Source: Candidatus Amarolinea dominans
GTDB lineage: Bacteria; Chloroflexota; Anaerolineae; SSC4; Amarolineaceae
Length of the DNA: 64,000 nt
NCBI GenBank assembly: GCA_016719785.1
Contig: JADJYJ010000003.1
Span: 124,001 to 188,000, forward strand
Direction: 5' to 3'
A model generated the notes under the pieces. That model saw only the letters and a program-made list of their open reading frames with translations, did not search any database and had not been told where the DNA came from. Below are positions 52,135 to 61,442 of this stretch, piece by piece (position 1 is the stretch's first letter; the number at the start of each line of letters is the position of its first letter). The translations under genes were made by a program, and so were the position numbers.

Positions 52135-52143
52135 TGTTGGTTA
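52120..52143. repeat. Right inverted repeat of the recombinase element
   Basis: GCTTGGGGTGTAGTTTGTTG plus GTTA is the imperfect reverse complement of 46982-47007. Its last three bases supply the TAA that ends the middle RHS segment. Confidence 0.7.
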
Positions 52144-55100
52144 CAGCACCAGCGTATCCGCGCTGGCGAACCGTCCCAGCGCCGGGTCGTAGTATCTCGC
52201 GTTGTAGAAATACAGCCCGATGCTGGCATCCTCACGTTGACCCGTGAACCGGTAGGTCGTCGGCGTCGCGCCGACGGGCGTCCCTCGATTCTCCCCCCAC
52301 GGCTTGTACCACAACTCCCCCGTGCGCACCCCGGTCGCGTCCGCCGTCACGCTGGTGCTGCCCAGGTGATCCCCGAACAGGTAGCTCACCGCACCGTTCT
52401 TGCGCAGCGCCACCCGCTGACCACCCGCCTCATAATACTTCACCACCTCCGACACCACCAAATTGTCGAACAGCACGTTGGACGCATCGGTGCGCAGCGA
52501 AAGGTAGCTCCCGCTGAGGAGCGGCGTCGTGTCAGTCCAACTCCCCAGGTAGACGTTGTCCCGCCACACTTGCACCTTGCCCGTCAGCGGATCGTAGATC
52601 ACCTGGTAGCTGTGCGTCTGCCCGGCCGTATTGCTCGCCGTGAAACTGGCCCGCTGCGTGGCGGTGTTGCCGGTGCTTTCGTAGATCTTGACTGAGGTCG
52701 CATCCTGCCACACCCGGTAGCTGTTCCCGCGTTCCGCACCCGCGGCCGCACTCGCCAACAGGTACATCCCCGCATTCGCGCCGCTGGTAAAGGTCGCTTG
52801 CCACCGGTAGACCAGCAATTGGTTCTGCGTCTGCGCCCGGTACGCGTTGGTGTTGTTGGCGGTTCCGCTCTGCCGGTAGCCACCAGTCGTCACCGCCCAC
52901 GTCCCGCTGCTCGCCGTCCAGCCCTGCGCCAACCCATCGCTGAAGTCCTCACGATAGACCGGACTGACCTCCACCAGCTGACCCACATAGTTCGTGATGC
53001 TGGCGCTCTCGCCGCTGCCAAATGTCGCCTGCACGCGGGCGCCGTCTGCATCGTAGAGAAAGCTGGCTGTGGCCGCACCGCTGACACTCGTCAGCCGATT
53101 CTCAGCGTCGTAGCCCAGGGTGTAAGTGCTGGCCCCAATCTTGCGCCGTCGCATGTTGCCATTCTGGTCGTAGCAATAGCTGTTGCTCCCCGCCGTCACC
53201 ACCGCATGCGGCTTGCCCAGCAGGGTCAAGATGCCATCGGGACAGTCCGCTGCCTGCGCGCCGTAGGTGTAGCTCACGCCCGCCTTGCTCGTCAGGTTGC
53301 CGTTGGGATCGAAGCCATAGGTTTCGCTGTTGTAATTGCCATTCGTGCCGCCGCTCGCCACCGCGTTGGTCAATCGGTTCAGCGCATCATAGGTGAAATC
53401 CTGCAACTGTGGATTGCCGATCTTGTAATCCTTGATCCAGTCCACATTGCCGGCCGCATCATAGGCATACTCCAGCTTTTGCAGGCTCTCGTACGGGCTG
53501 GCTGTCCCCGTCCTCAGCCACTGCAGGCGAAAATTATCGCTGCGATAGCTGTAGTCGGTGGTCAGGATGCCGGCGGTGCTCCCAAGCCTGCGCAGTTCCA
53601 CCTGGCCCAGCACATTGTAGGCTGTGTCGCCAACGTAGGTATTCTTACCGATGGCGGTCTTCACCAAACCCTGTGCCGCGTACGTGTAGTTGACCACCTC
53701 ACCGTCGGGGTAGGTCAGGCTGGTCATCCGATCGGCGGAATCGTAACTCCACTGCGTGACGAATGTCCCGCCGCCGGTTCCGTTGATGACCTTGCTCTCC
53801 TGCGTTACTCGTCCGCGCGCGTCGTAGGTCCAACTCGCGCTGCCCGAACCGTCGCTCATCCCTGTGCGCCGACCCGTGCCGTTGGCGCCGCTGTCATACG
53901 TGTAACTCACCGCCGTCGCACTGCAGCCACTCGACCCGCTGTAGGTCTTGTTTTTCACCCGGCTGAGGCCATCGTAGCTGAAGGTGATGACGCAACCCCG
54001 CGCATCGGTCTGCGTCACCAGGTTGCCCGCCGCATCGTAGGTGTAACTCCAAATGCCCATGTCCGGGTCCTTCATGCGCGTCTTGCGCCCCAACAGATCG
54101 TAGGTGATATCGGTCACCGCGTTGTCCGGCCCGATCATCTGCACCAGCCGATCCCCGATGTCATAGAAGTAGGTCGCCTTTGCATACGCCGTCGCGCCCC
54201 AGTCGGGCTGCCCATTGACCGTGGCCAGGTACTGCTGCACCCGGTACAGCCGCCCCACCGCGTCGGTCTCCGAAATCGTCTGCCGGTTCAGCGCATCCAG
54301 CACCGCCGTCTTGCGATCCTGGTAGAAGCTCTTGACCGTCGTGCCGTCCGCCTGCGTCACCTGCGTCACCCGGCCCAGGCTGTCATACTGATAGGCCGCC
54401 TGTGGTTGCGCCCAGTCCGGCGCCCGGTACCCGCCCAACGCCGCGGTGTAGGTGTAGGGTACGCTCGTTCGCAGCACCCCCAACGGCTGGTATTGCGTGT
54501 TGGCGATGATGCTCTGACTGCTGCTCGCCGCCTCCGCCTGCGTCTGCACCACCCGCCCCATGCCGTCGTAGAAGGTGCGACTCTCCAGGTAGTAACTCCC
54601 GCTCTCCTTCTGCTCCTGCTTCATCCAGTACGGCGACCCCGCGCCGGCGTAGTGGGTGTAAGTCAAGCGCAGCGTCGGGTTGGTCGCATCGTCCCCCGGT
54701 TCGATCACCTGCGTCTGCCGCCCCCACTGGTCGTAGCTGTAACTGGTCGTCGCCAGGTTCGGGTCGCGCACGCTCGTCACCTGCCCCAGCACCTTGTCCC
54801 AGGTGTAGGTGGTTGTCCCGACGAGCGGCGCGATCACACTCGTCGGCAAGGCGTACAGCATCGGCCAGGCCCCGGCCGTCGTGTCGTAAGCGGTCGTGGT
54901 CATGTGGCCCAGCGTGTCGGTCACGATCGTCGAATTGCCCCAGTCGTCGTAGAAGTAGCCCGTGTCCGCCCAACTGCCCCCGCAGCTCGTCTGCGCTACC
55001 CGCACCTTCGTCACATCCCCCTTGCTCGGCGTCTGTGCGTAGGATGTCTTGTTGTCATAGAAATAGCGCGTTTCCCCGTTGCACGCGTCCGTTGCGTCTT

Positions 55101-55698
55101 TCAGGAATTGTTGCGCCGGCCGGTTTACAATGTAGACGCTGCCTGCGTTGGCCGGGAAGTAGATCATCTCCTGCGAGCGGTACAGCGTTCCCACCGTGTC
55201 GCTGTAAGTGCGCACAGCCGTCACGTTGCCGTACTGCACATTACTCTGGCTCGCCACCTGGTATTCGTACGTCGTCGCCTGGCTGCTCGCCCCTAGCGTG
55301 TTGGTCACGATGTCGCTGCGCACCCAGTTGGTACCCTTCGTCGTCACACTATTCCACAGCATCCCCACCTGCGCCAGGGTCGTCCCGGCGCTCGACTTCG
55401 TCACTTGCTGGTAGACTTTGCCCTTGCGCGGATCGAGCGCGTTGCCGTTGCGCTGGTGATAGCTGTTCTCCACCACCCGGTACAGCGTCCCCGTCCCGTC
55501 CTGCACCTGGCTGCGCACGAAACTGTAGCCGCCAAACTCGAAGTTATCACATTCCGTTCCCGTCATCCACGCCCGCGGGTTCTGATGGTCGTACACCGTG
55601 CGCTGCACACCGCCCATCCCATCACTCACCTCCATCTGGCTCACCCGGTAGCGGCTGGTATTGCCGCCACATCCTTCCATCCAGATATAGGGCACATT
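52144..55698 (-). pseudogene. Middle segment of the interrupted RHS/YD-repeat protein
   Basis: About 1,185 codons of YD-repeat sequence, open from the IS21 target duplication (AAT GTG, reading N-V) to 'LGRFASADTLVL' and TAA in the second element. Dozens of 'YDxxGRxTxxxxxxG' units occur (for example 'YDGLSRVKNKTYSG', 'YDSLGRVTQVTQADG', 'YDAAGNVDWIKDY'), which would form the RHS cocoon. The core signature is present ('YLFGDHLGSTSVTADATG', 'RFTGQREDASIGLYFYNARYYDPALGRF'). Between 52965 and 52441 a lectin-like jelly-roll domain of about 175 residues ('EDFSDGLAQGWTASSGTW' to 'NVLFDNLVVSEV') interrupts the core. The apparent start at 55854 lies in the IS end and is not native. It lacks both signal and tip. 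Confidence 0.85.
55693..55698. repeat. Target-site duplication of IS21 element, left copy
   Basis: CACATT immediately before the left end TGTTTTTG; the same six bases follow the right end at 59026-59031. Confidence 0.8.
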
Positions 55699-55825
55699 TG
55701 TTTTTGATAATATAAAAGTAGGCCAGGGGAGATGAATTTGATGATCGAAAAGAGAGCCACTTGGACGAAAATTGCTATCATTGGGGGGTGCGAAGAGCAC
55801 CAATTCTAATGATAGCGAGGGAGCA

Positions 55826-57343
55826 ATGGTCACAGTGGACGAACGCGAGATCATCCGACGAGCGTACTACTTGGAACACAAGACGATTCGGCAAATTGCG
55901 CGTGAGTTGAAACGCTCACGAACAACGGTCGAAAAGGCGATTGACGAGGCAAAGCCAACAGGATACAAGTTGACAGAGCCTCGGCCAGCGCCGGTATTGG
56001 GGGCGTACAAGGCGATGATTGACGAGTTGCTGGAAGGGAACAAGAAACTACCACGCAAACAACGTTACACAGCGCACAAGATGTTCGAGGCGGTGCAAGC
56101 GAAAGGGTATAGCGGTGCAGAATCAACCGTGCGCGGTTACATCAGTGCATGGCGGAATGAGCACAAACGACCGGCGACATTCTTGCCGCTAGAGTTCGAT
56201 GCGGGCCGGGATGCCCAGGTTGACTGGGGCGAAGCGGATGTGATGATGAACGGAGAGCAGATCACCGTTCAGGTGTTCACGATGCGCTTGAACTACTCCC
56301 GCCGAACCTTCGTTCGGGCCTATCCTCGGCAAAACCAGGAATCATTCCTGGAGGCTCATGTGCAAGCGTTCCACTTCTTTGGTGGAGTTCCGCAGCGATT
56401 GAGCTATGATAACCTCAAGACGGCCGTCTTGCGTATCTTGCAGGGTCACAAGCGCGAAGAGCAACGCGCGTTCACGGTCTTTCGCAGTCACTATCTGTTC
56501 GAGAGTCACTTCTGTACGCCCGGCGAAGGGCATGAGAAGGGAGGGGTCGAACACGCCGTAGGATATGGGCGCCGCAATTTCATGGTGCCACTGCCCAAGG
56601 TCACCTCCTTCGAGGAACTGAACAATCACTTATTAGCAGCGTGTCAAGCCGAAGATAAACGCCGGATCAAAGGACAACCTCACACCATTGGCGAGGCGTG
56701 GAAGCAGGAATGCTCCGCTCTGCGCCCCTTGCCCACCTGCGATGTGGCATGTTGCGTCACCGTGCCGGTGGTGCTGACCCCGTACAGCCAGGTTGCTTTC
56801 CAGACCAACCGCTACTCAGTTCCCGTTGATGACAGCTATCGCAACCTGATTGTAAGGGCCTACCCATTTCACATGGAGGTCTTGCACCTGGATAAAGTCA
56901 TTGCCAACCATGCCCGCTGCTATGCACGCGAACAGGATATTTACGATCCGCTGCACTATTTGACTCTCCTGGAACAACGACCCGGCGCCTTCGAACATGC
57001 CAAACCTTTGCGTCAGTGGCGTTCCCGGTGGCCAGCGGTCTACGAGAAGTTCTTAGCCAAACTGAAAGAACGATTGTCGGATGGTCAGGAAATTCGCGAG
57101 TTTGTTAAGGTGCTCAAATTACACCGAGATTATCCCGAGACCCTTATCGAACAAGCGATGCATGCGGCCCTTCAACTCGGTTGTATCCATGCGGACGGCG
57201 TCACGCTCTGCTTGCACCGTTTGGCCCATCCTGATACCCCTGTCCCGACCGTTGATTTGACCAGCCAACCCCACTTGCAGCAGATTCATACGCAACAAGT
57301 TGATCTGGGTCGCTACAATCAATTGTTACAGGGAGGTCAATGA
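55826..57343 (+). CDS. istA: IS21-family transposase IstA
   Basis: The 505-residue protein has an N-terminal HTH ('EIIRRAYYLEHKTIRQIARELKRSRTTVEKAI'), a second HTH-like region, and an RNase-H-fold DDE core: 'DAQVDWGEADVMMNGEQITVQVF' (first Asp), 'GVPQRLSYDNLKTAV' (second Asp) and 'HEKGGVEHAVGYGRRNFMVP' (Glu). All three catalytic residues are kept. ATG 55826 has AGGGAG 3-8 bp upstream; a frame to 55772 adds 18 residues. The stop overlaps istB (ATGA). It is intact and probably active. Confidence 0.93.
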   Translation: MVTVDEREIIRRAYYLEHKTIRQIARELKRSRTTVEKAIDEAKPTGYKLTEPRPAPVLGAYKAMIDELLEGNKKLPRKQRYTAHKMFEAVQAKGYSGAESTVRGYISAWRNEHKRPATFLPLEFDAGRDAQVDWGEADVMMNGEQITVQVFTMRLNYSRRTFVRAYPRQNQESFLEAHVQAFHFFGGVPQRLSYDNLKTAVLRILQGHKREEQRAFTVFRSHYLFESHFCTPGEGHEKGGVEHAVGYGRRNFMVPLPKVTSFEELNNHLLAACQAEDKRRIKGQPHTIGEAWKQECSALRPLPTCDVACCVTVPVVLTPYSQVAFQTNRYSVPVDDSYRNLIVRAYPFHMEVLHLDKVIANHARCYAREQDIYDPLHYLTLLEQRPGAFEHAKPLRQWRSRWPAVYEKFLAKLKERLSDGQEIREFVKVLKLHRDYPETLIEQAMHAALQLGCIHADGVTLCLHRLAHPDTPVPTVDLTSQPHLQQIHTQQVDLGRYNQLLQGGQ

Positions 57344-58155
57344 TGCAATCAACCATGCTGCTGGATACCTACCTCAAACAGCTCCAACTCAGTACTTTCC
57401 GGCGCAACTATCACAAATTCGCCGAGGATGCGGCCAGCGCCAACCTCAACTATGAACGCTATCTCTTGGCCTTGACCGAGCAAGAGATAGCTCAACGCGA
57501 ACGCAATCGCCAAATGCGCCTCATCAAAGAAGCCCGTCTTCCAGTCATCAAGGAACTGGCAGACTTTGATTTCACGATGCTACCCCAGTTCAACAAGGCG
57601 CAACTCCTCGAACTTAGCAAGGGCAACTATATCCGTAAAGCCGAACCTATTCTCATGGTTGGCAATCCAGGCTTAGGAAAAACCCATGTGGCCATTGCCT
57701 TGTCTCTGCTGGCCTGTCGCCAGGGTCACAAAGTCCGTTTCTTCAATGCCGCCGGCCTGGTCAATGAACTGATCCAGGCCCAAGACCAACATTCCTTGAC
57801 CAAGTTCATCAAGACCGCCGCTTGCTTTCAGGTCGTCGTTTTGGATGAACTCGGCTTTATCCCCTTCTCAGCCACCGGCGCACAACTCATCTTTCAGTTC
57901 TGCTCCGCCTTGCATGAAAAAGTCGCTCTCATCATCACCACCAACCTCCATTTTGCTGAATGGACGCAGGTCTTTGGTGATGAACGCCTCACGGCCGCCC
58001 TCTTGGATCGCCTGACCCATCGCGCCCATATCCTCGAATTCGTCGGCGAATCCTATCGCTTCCGTCAGCGCCTCCAAGTGGTCACTGGCGCTCCCCCGCC
58101 CCCTAACCTGACATCTCGCCCCATAAAGGAGGACCCACCACCCACTGAGCATTGA
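57340..58155 (+). CDS. istB: IS21-family helper ATPase IstB
   Basis: A 271-residue AAA+ ATPase (DnaA/DnaC-like): N-terminal helical part ('LDTYLKQLQLSTFRRNYHKFAEDA'), Walker A in 'LMVGNPGLGKTHVAIALSLL', Walker B in 'FQVVVLDELGFIPF', sensor 1 'ALIITTNLHFAEW', and arginine-bearing 'LLDRLTHRAHIL'. IstB selects targets and activates IstA. Start ATG 57340 overlaps the istA stop. The last ~25 residues are Pro-rich and variable. The motifs are intact. Confidence 0.93.
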   Translation: MMQSTMLLDTYLKQLQLSTFRRNYHKFAEDAASANLNYERYLLALTEQEIAQRERNRQMRLIKEARLPVIKELADFDFTMLPQFNKAQLLELSKGNYIRKAEPILMVGNPGLGKTHVAIALSLLACRQGHKVRFFNAAGLVNELIQAQDQHSLTKFIKTAACFQVVVLDELGFIPFSATGAQLIFQFCSALHEKVALIITTNLHFAEWTQVFGDERLTAALLDRLTHRAHILEFVGESYRFRQRLQVVTGAPPPPNLTSRPIKEDPPPTEH

Positions 58156-58271
58156 CCATAACCGTTGGCTCCGACTCAGGAGTCTGAAAGCAGGGCTGGT
58201 CCTGCTCGCCGTCGCCATCGCACGCGCAGTGTAGCACAGCCCGCCAACTCGTCAATGGTCAAGATGAACCG

Positions 58272-58312
58272 TGGAATTTGACCGGCCCAACTGCAGGGCC
58301 GGTCAAATTCCA
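58272..58312. terminator. Strong hairpin downstream of istB
   Basis: TGGAATTTGACCGGCCC (58272-58288) pairs perfectly with GGGCCGGTCAAATTCCA (58296-58312) over a 7-base loop. It lies 117 bp past istB and has no T tract. It could stop istAB transcription or shield the element's right end from it. Confidence 0.6.
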
Positions 58313-58350
58313 CCGGAATGTGCCAATAGCTTTGAGACAACTCAAGGTCG

Positions 58351-58802
58351 GAATTTAGTGTACGGGCTAGAGGTGCTGGCGGCTCCGCGAGACGGCAGAG
58401 CCAGTTGGCGCCGACTGGAGCGGAGCTCGCCGCACCGAACGTCAGGGTTTTTCGCTTTGTTGACAGTGTAGCTCCCTGCTTGGGGGCGATGCAGGCAGAG
58501 CCACATTCATGCGACTCTGCCCAGCTACACCGTCAACGGGATCGGCGCTCGTGTCGCTCCCCAGCGGCGCACTATCCTCCGTCCCGCTCACAGCAGTGTA
58601 GCTTAAGGGCGGCAAAGGCGCAAGTGGGAGAGCGATTGCGTCAGGCGTGACGAGCGACTCGACGCCGCCGCTCGGCCTTCGGCACTACTTCCGGGTCTGG
58701 CGTGTTGACTGCATCGCCCCCACGCTGGTCGTCATGACTGGCTTGAACGGTTTTTTCGTCTGACATGTACAATTCTCCCTATCTGAATTGTACACTAAAT
58801 TC
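58351..58802. mobile_element. Small nested element (MITE-like or IS3-family relic)
   Basis: GAATTTAGTGTAC (58351-58363) and its exact reverse complement GTACACTAAATTC (58790-58802) bound a 452-bp segment inside the IS21 right part. Inside are a 41-aa frame resembling the start of an IS3-type OrfA and several hairpins (for example GTGTAGCT near 58465 with AGCTACAC near 58523). No full transposase remains. No clear target duplication is seen outside the repeats. Confidence 0.5.
58641..58766 (-). pseudogene. N-terminal relic of an IS3-type OrfA-like protein
   Basis: ATG 58766 opens a 41-residue frame ending 'NTPDPEVVPKAERRRRVARHA' and a TGA at 58641. The 'DPEVxxKxxRRR' string is like the opening of OrfA of some IS3-group elements, where 'FTAEYKLRIL' would follow; here the frame goes off and stops. 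A perfect inverted repeat TGTACAATTC/GAATTGTACA (58766-58775, 58785-58794) covers the start. GGGAGA precedes the ATG by 7 bp. Likely non-functional. Confidence 0.45.
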
Positions 58803-58885
58803 AGCCGCTGAAGTGTCTCACGCTTCATTGGCACAGTGGGTTGACCAACCCATCCCGAGATTCATGACACCCGAAATCTAGGGGT

Positions 58886-59021
58886 GGCCTATTTTTCGAT
58901 TGTCAAATGGCCTGGTTTGTCATCATCAAACGGCCCTGTTTTCAATTATCAACCGCTACACCCCAGTAGCACGACTGGCCCTATTTTCGTTCATCATTTG
59001 GCCTACTTTTCGTTTGACAAA
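58886..59021. repeat. Five 22-bp subterminal repeats at IS21 right end
   Basis: Units of the type GGCCTATTTTTCGATTGTCAAA start at 58886, 58909, 58932, 58977 and 59000. Steps are 23, 23, 45 and 23 bp, so one position in a six-unit register is empty. Reverse-oriented copies lie at the left end (about 55701-55723 and 55737-55758). They fit multiple IstA binding sites. Confidence 0.75.
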
Positions 59022-59025
59022 AACA

Positions 59026-59031
59026 CACATT
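59026..59031. repeat. Target-site duplication of IS21 element, right copy
   Basis: CACATT follows the right end CAAAAACA; it matches 55693-55698. On the RHS strand it encodes Asn-Val. Confidence 0.8.
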
Positions 59032-61246
59032 CGCGTAGCTGTAGGTGACGCTCCCGCCCTGCCCGTTGTTGGCCGTCTCCAGCAGCGTATGGTTCTTCCA
59101 GCCGTTCTGCGTCCCGACCGCACCAATCCGATAGCCAAACGTCCACGCCGGCAGCGCACCCCCATTCTTGCCCTGCTCCGTGATGCTCGTCAGCCGCATG
59201 ATCCCTTTATTGTTGCTTTGGTCGAACCAGTCGTAGTCCTGCGCCAAAGCGTATGTCCGCGCTGTGGTGAAGCCACTCCCGCTACTGCGCACTCCAACCA
59301 CGATGCTCCGCAGGCGCCGCAAGCTGAAAAGGCTTCGTGATCCGTAGCATATGCCCCCGGCACGTTCCAGTCGGCACGGTCAGCAAGGTAGTTGAAATCA
59401 ATCTGTACCGTCGCTGTATTCACTCCTGCAGCAAAATACTCGATCCGAGCCGGTTGCAGTGCTCGTACGTAATCCCCGCTTGTGCCGCTGTCCGGACAAT
59501 ACACGTTTAGCTTCTCGTCACTGTATGTTACTTTGATCCGGTTCCCATGTGTATCGAGCACCTCCGTCAGATGCATTTCCCGAGGGCGTTGGCCGCAGTT
59601 GCGCGTCCGAATCCAGGCCGAACCATTATTCCATTCGGTCGTGGTGTCGCTGAAGCCACCGAAAGTGTATTTCGTGCCGTCTGGCGACCACACCTCCCAC
59701 TTGTTCCCACTATCCATGTTCCCCACATGCGCAATGCGCACGAAGCTCTGCGGCTCCGTTTGCCAACCATCCGTCGTTTGCTTCAGCTCGAAGCCGCCGC
59801 CTGCATACCCCAGGTATGCCTTGGCCGGGGTCCCTCCGTGCGCCAGCGCGATCGTCACCTGCCCCAGGCCGTTCAAGCTCCACCCCCAACCGACGAAACT
59901 GGCCTGGCGATTGAAGGTGATCGCATTCAATGCATCCTGATTCACATGCTGTGGCGTTGCGGTTGGCGTTGGCGTGTTCCCCGGTATTGATGTGGGTCCT
60001 ACCGTTGCTGTAATGTCGTACGACGACAACCCCTGGCGGATGCTGTTCACCCCTTCGCTGCTGTAGCCCAGGCTCAGATTCAGTCCCAGCCCGCCCGGCC
60101 CCGGCGGCAGCGCCAGCGGATAGCCCAGGCTGCTGTTGCCGCTCCACTCGTCGGTCACGAACCCATGCACCGTCGGTAGATGCTGTGCGCCATAGCTCAA
60201 CGACGCCGGCGCACCCAGACCAAACAGCCCGGGGCCGTCCAGCCGCGCCGTTAACTGCCGACCGACCACGTCCATCTCGCTGTCGAGCGCCTGCCACGTC
60301 TCGGCCGCATCCTCCCACCGGTACAGGCGGATCGTCTCCGTCAGCGCAATGTCCGGCGCGAAGCGGTAGGTCAGGCTGACCAGGCTCTCGAACGCTGTCA
60401 CCGCCGCGCCCTGCCCATCCTGCGCCTCCAGGCCAAAATGCATCGTCAGCCAGGCCGGCGTTTCCTCCACCCGCGGCTGCGGCAGATAGCGCAGCAAAGT
60501 CGGCGCACTCACCGCGCCCGGCCGCGCCTCCACCTGCACCCGTCCATCCGCACTGAGCAGCACCCCGCCCTCGCCCGGCGTCAACCACACCTCATCCGGC
60601 CCAGGCGTCGCCGTCGGCGTCGGCGTACACTCTTCATCATCCTGGCAGGGCGACGATGTGGCCGTGGGCGTCGCCGTGGCCGTTGGCGTTGGCGTACACT
60701 CCTCATCCTGGCAGGGCGGCGGCTCGACCGTCGCCGTCGGCGTGGCGGTCGGCGGTTCTTGCGTGGGCGTCGGCGCACAGTCCTCGCCCAGGCACGGCGC
60801 CGCGGTGATCGTGATCGCCGCACTGGCCGCCACCCCTGTGCCCACCTCCTCGCTCACGATGGCCGCGGTGTTGGTGATGACCTGGCCGCTGACCTCCGCC
60901 AGCGCCTGCGCCTGGAACGTGCCGGTCAGCGTCGCGCCTGCGGCCAGTTGGCCGATGGCCCACTCCAGCCGGCGCTCCACCTCCAGGTAGCTGAATTCCC
61001 CCTCCCCGGCCGGCCAGTAGGCCAATTCCAGCGGCAGGGTATCGCTCACCACCAGCCCGCTCAAGCCGCGATCGGCCAGGGTGTTGGTGATGACCACGGT
61101 GTAGGTGACGACGCCCGCCGGCTCGACCTGCCGCGGCGCCGCGGCCAGCGTCAACTGCACGACCGCAGGCGCGGGCATCGCACCAGGATCGGAAATGAGA
61201 TCGAAATTGGGATCAGGGGACATGAGTTTAGTAGCGGTATTTATCT

Positions 61247-61258
61247 GGGGGGGGGGGG
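61247..61258. repeat. 12-nt C tract in the RHS gene (possible phase switch)
   Basis: Twelve G on the plus strand (C on the coding strand) fall at codons 45-49 of the RHS gene, just past the signal peptide ('AAATPPPQ'). Gain or loss of one base would shift the whole protein out of frame. Confidence 0.75.
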
Positions 61259-61442
61259 TAGCAGCCGCCGTGGAAAAGAGCAGGCTGAATACCACCAACA
61301 GATGAACCAACGACGGCAGGCGCGGCGCGAGCCGGCCGAGAGCAGAATGTCGAGCAGAGAGAAAAGAGAAACTAGAAGAACGGCGTAACATGACAACGGA
61401 CTCCTTTCGTGCAGCAATCGAAACGGATGGGGTCAGGGACAT

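Larger units (their letters stand above)
46982..52143. mobile_element. Mirror-image serine-recombinase element inserted in the RHS gene
   Basis: The 5.2-kb insert lies between RHS sequence 'ADTLV' on the right and 'PLRYIDPTGH' on the left. Its ends are imperfect inverted repeats (46982-47007 and 52120-52143). From each end the same gene order runs inward: a DUF5372-like frame, a small ORF, then a large serine recombinase, so the two halves are mirror images meeting near 49.7 kb. The left half is better kept; the right half is full of frameshifts. About 25 codons of RHS are missing at the target, so insertion was accompanied or followed by a deletion. GTTACA occurs at both junctions in direct orientation. 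Confidence 0.7.
55699..59025 (+). mobile_element. IS21-family insertion sequence with extended right end
   Basis: The element begins TGTTTTTG and ends CAAAAACA, with terminal inverted repeats of about 27 bp (TGTTTTTG...AAAAGTAGGCCA at both ends) and a 6-bp target duplication CACATT. It carries istA and istB, overlapping by 4 bp. At 3.3 kb it is longer than usual (about 2-2.6 kb), because 0.85 kb of mostly noncoding sequence, including a nested small element (58351-58802), lies between istB and the right end. Subterminal 22-bp repeats (two at the left, five at the right) are probable transposase sites. It splits the RHS gene in opposite orientation to it. Confidence 0.88.
59026..61391 (-). pseudogene. 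N-terminal part of the interrupted RHS/YD-repeat protein
   Basis: ATG 61391 has AAAGGAG 9 bp upstream. A signal peptide ('LVHLLVVFSLLFSTAAA') precedes a C12-encoded Pro run, a DUF11-type domain ('PAGVVTYTVVITNTLADRGLSGLVVSDTLP'), a Thr/Pro linker with repeated Cys-Glu units ('CQDEECTPTPT'), a strand-rich region, and the first RHS/SpvB-like part ('HLPTVHGFVTDEWSGNSSLGYPLALPPGPGGLGLNLSLGYSS', 'WSPDGTKYTFGG'). Near 59317 the frame shifts by one base ('DHEAFS' then 'LRRLRSIVVGV' in the new frame) and continues to 'GGSVTYSYANV' at the IS21 junction. Joined to the middle segment it reads SYANVPYIWMEG without a gap. The shift means the gene was damaged besides the insertions, unless it is a sequencing error. 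Confidence 0.85.

Noticed and set aside
52798..55296. 832-codon frame on the plus strand across the RHS middle segment
   Set aside because: The composition (Arg, His, Val, Pro-rich, no domain) is that of an antisense shadow of YD repeats, which are unmistakable on the minus strand.
55699..55854. First ~50 residues of the apparent RHS middle gene start
   Set aside because: This stretch is the left end of the IS21 element read in frame by chance, not RHS sequence.
58886..59021. Regular 22-bp repeats looked like a small CRISPR array
   Set aside because: Units vary, there are no unique spacers, the step is 23 bp with no gap, no cas gene is present, and they lie at an IS21 end where transposase sites are expected.
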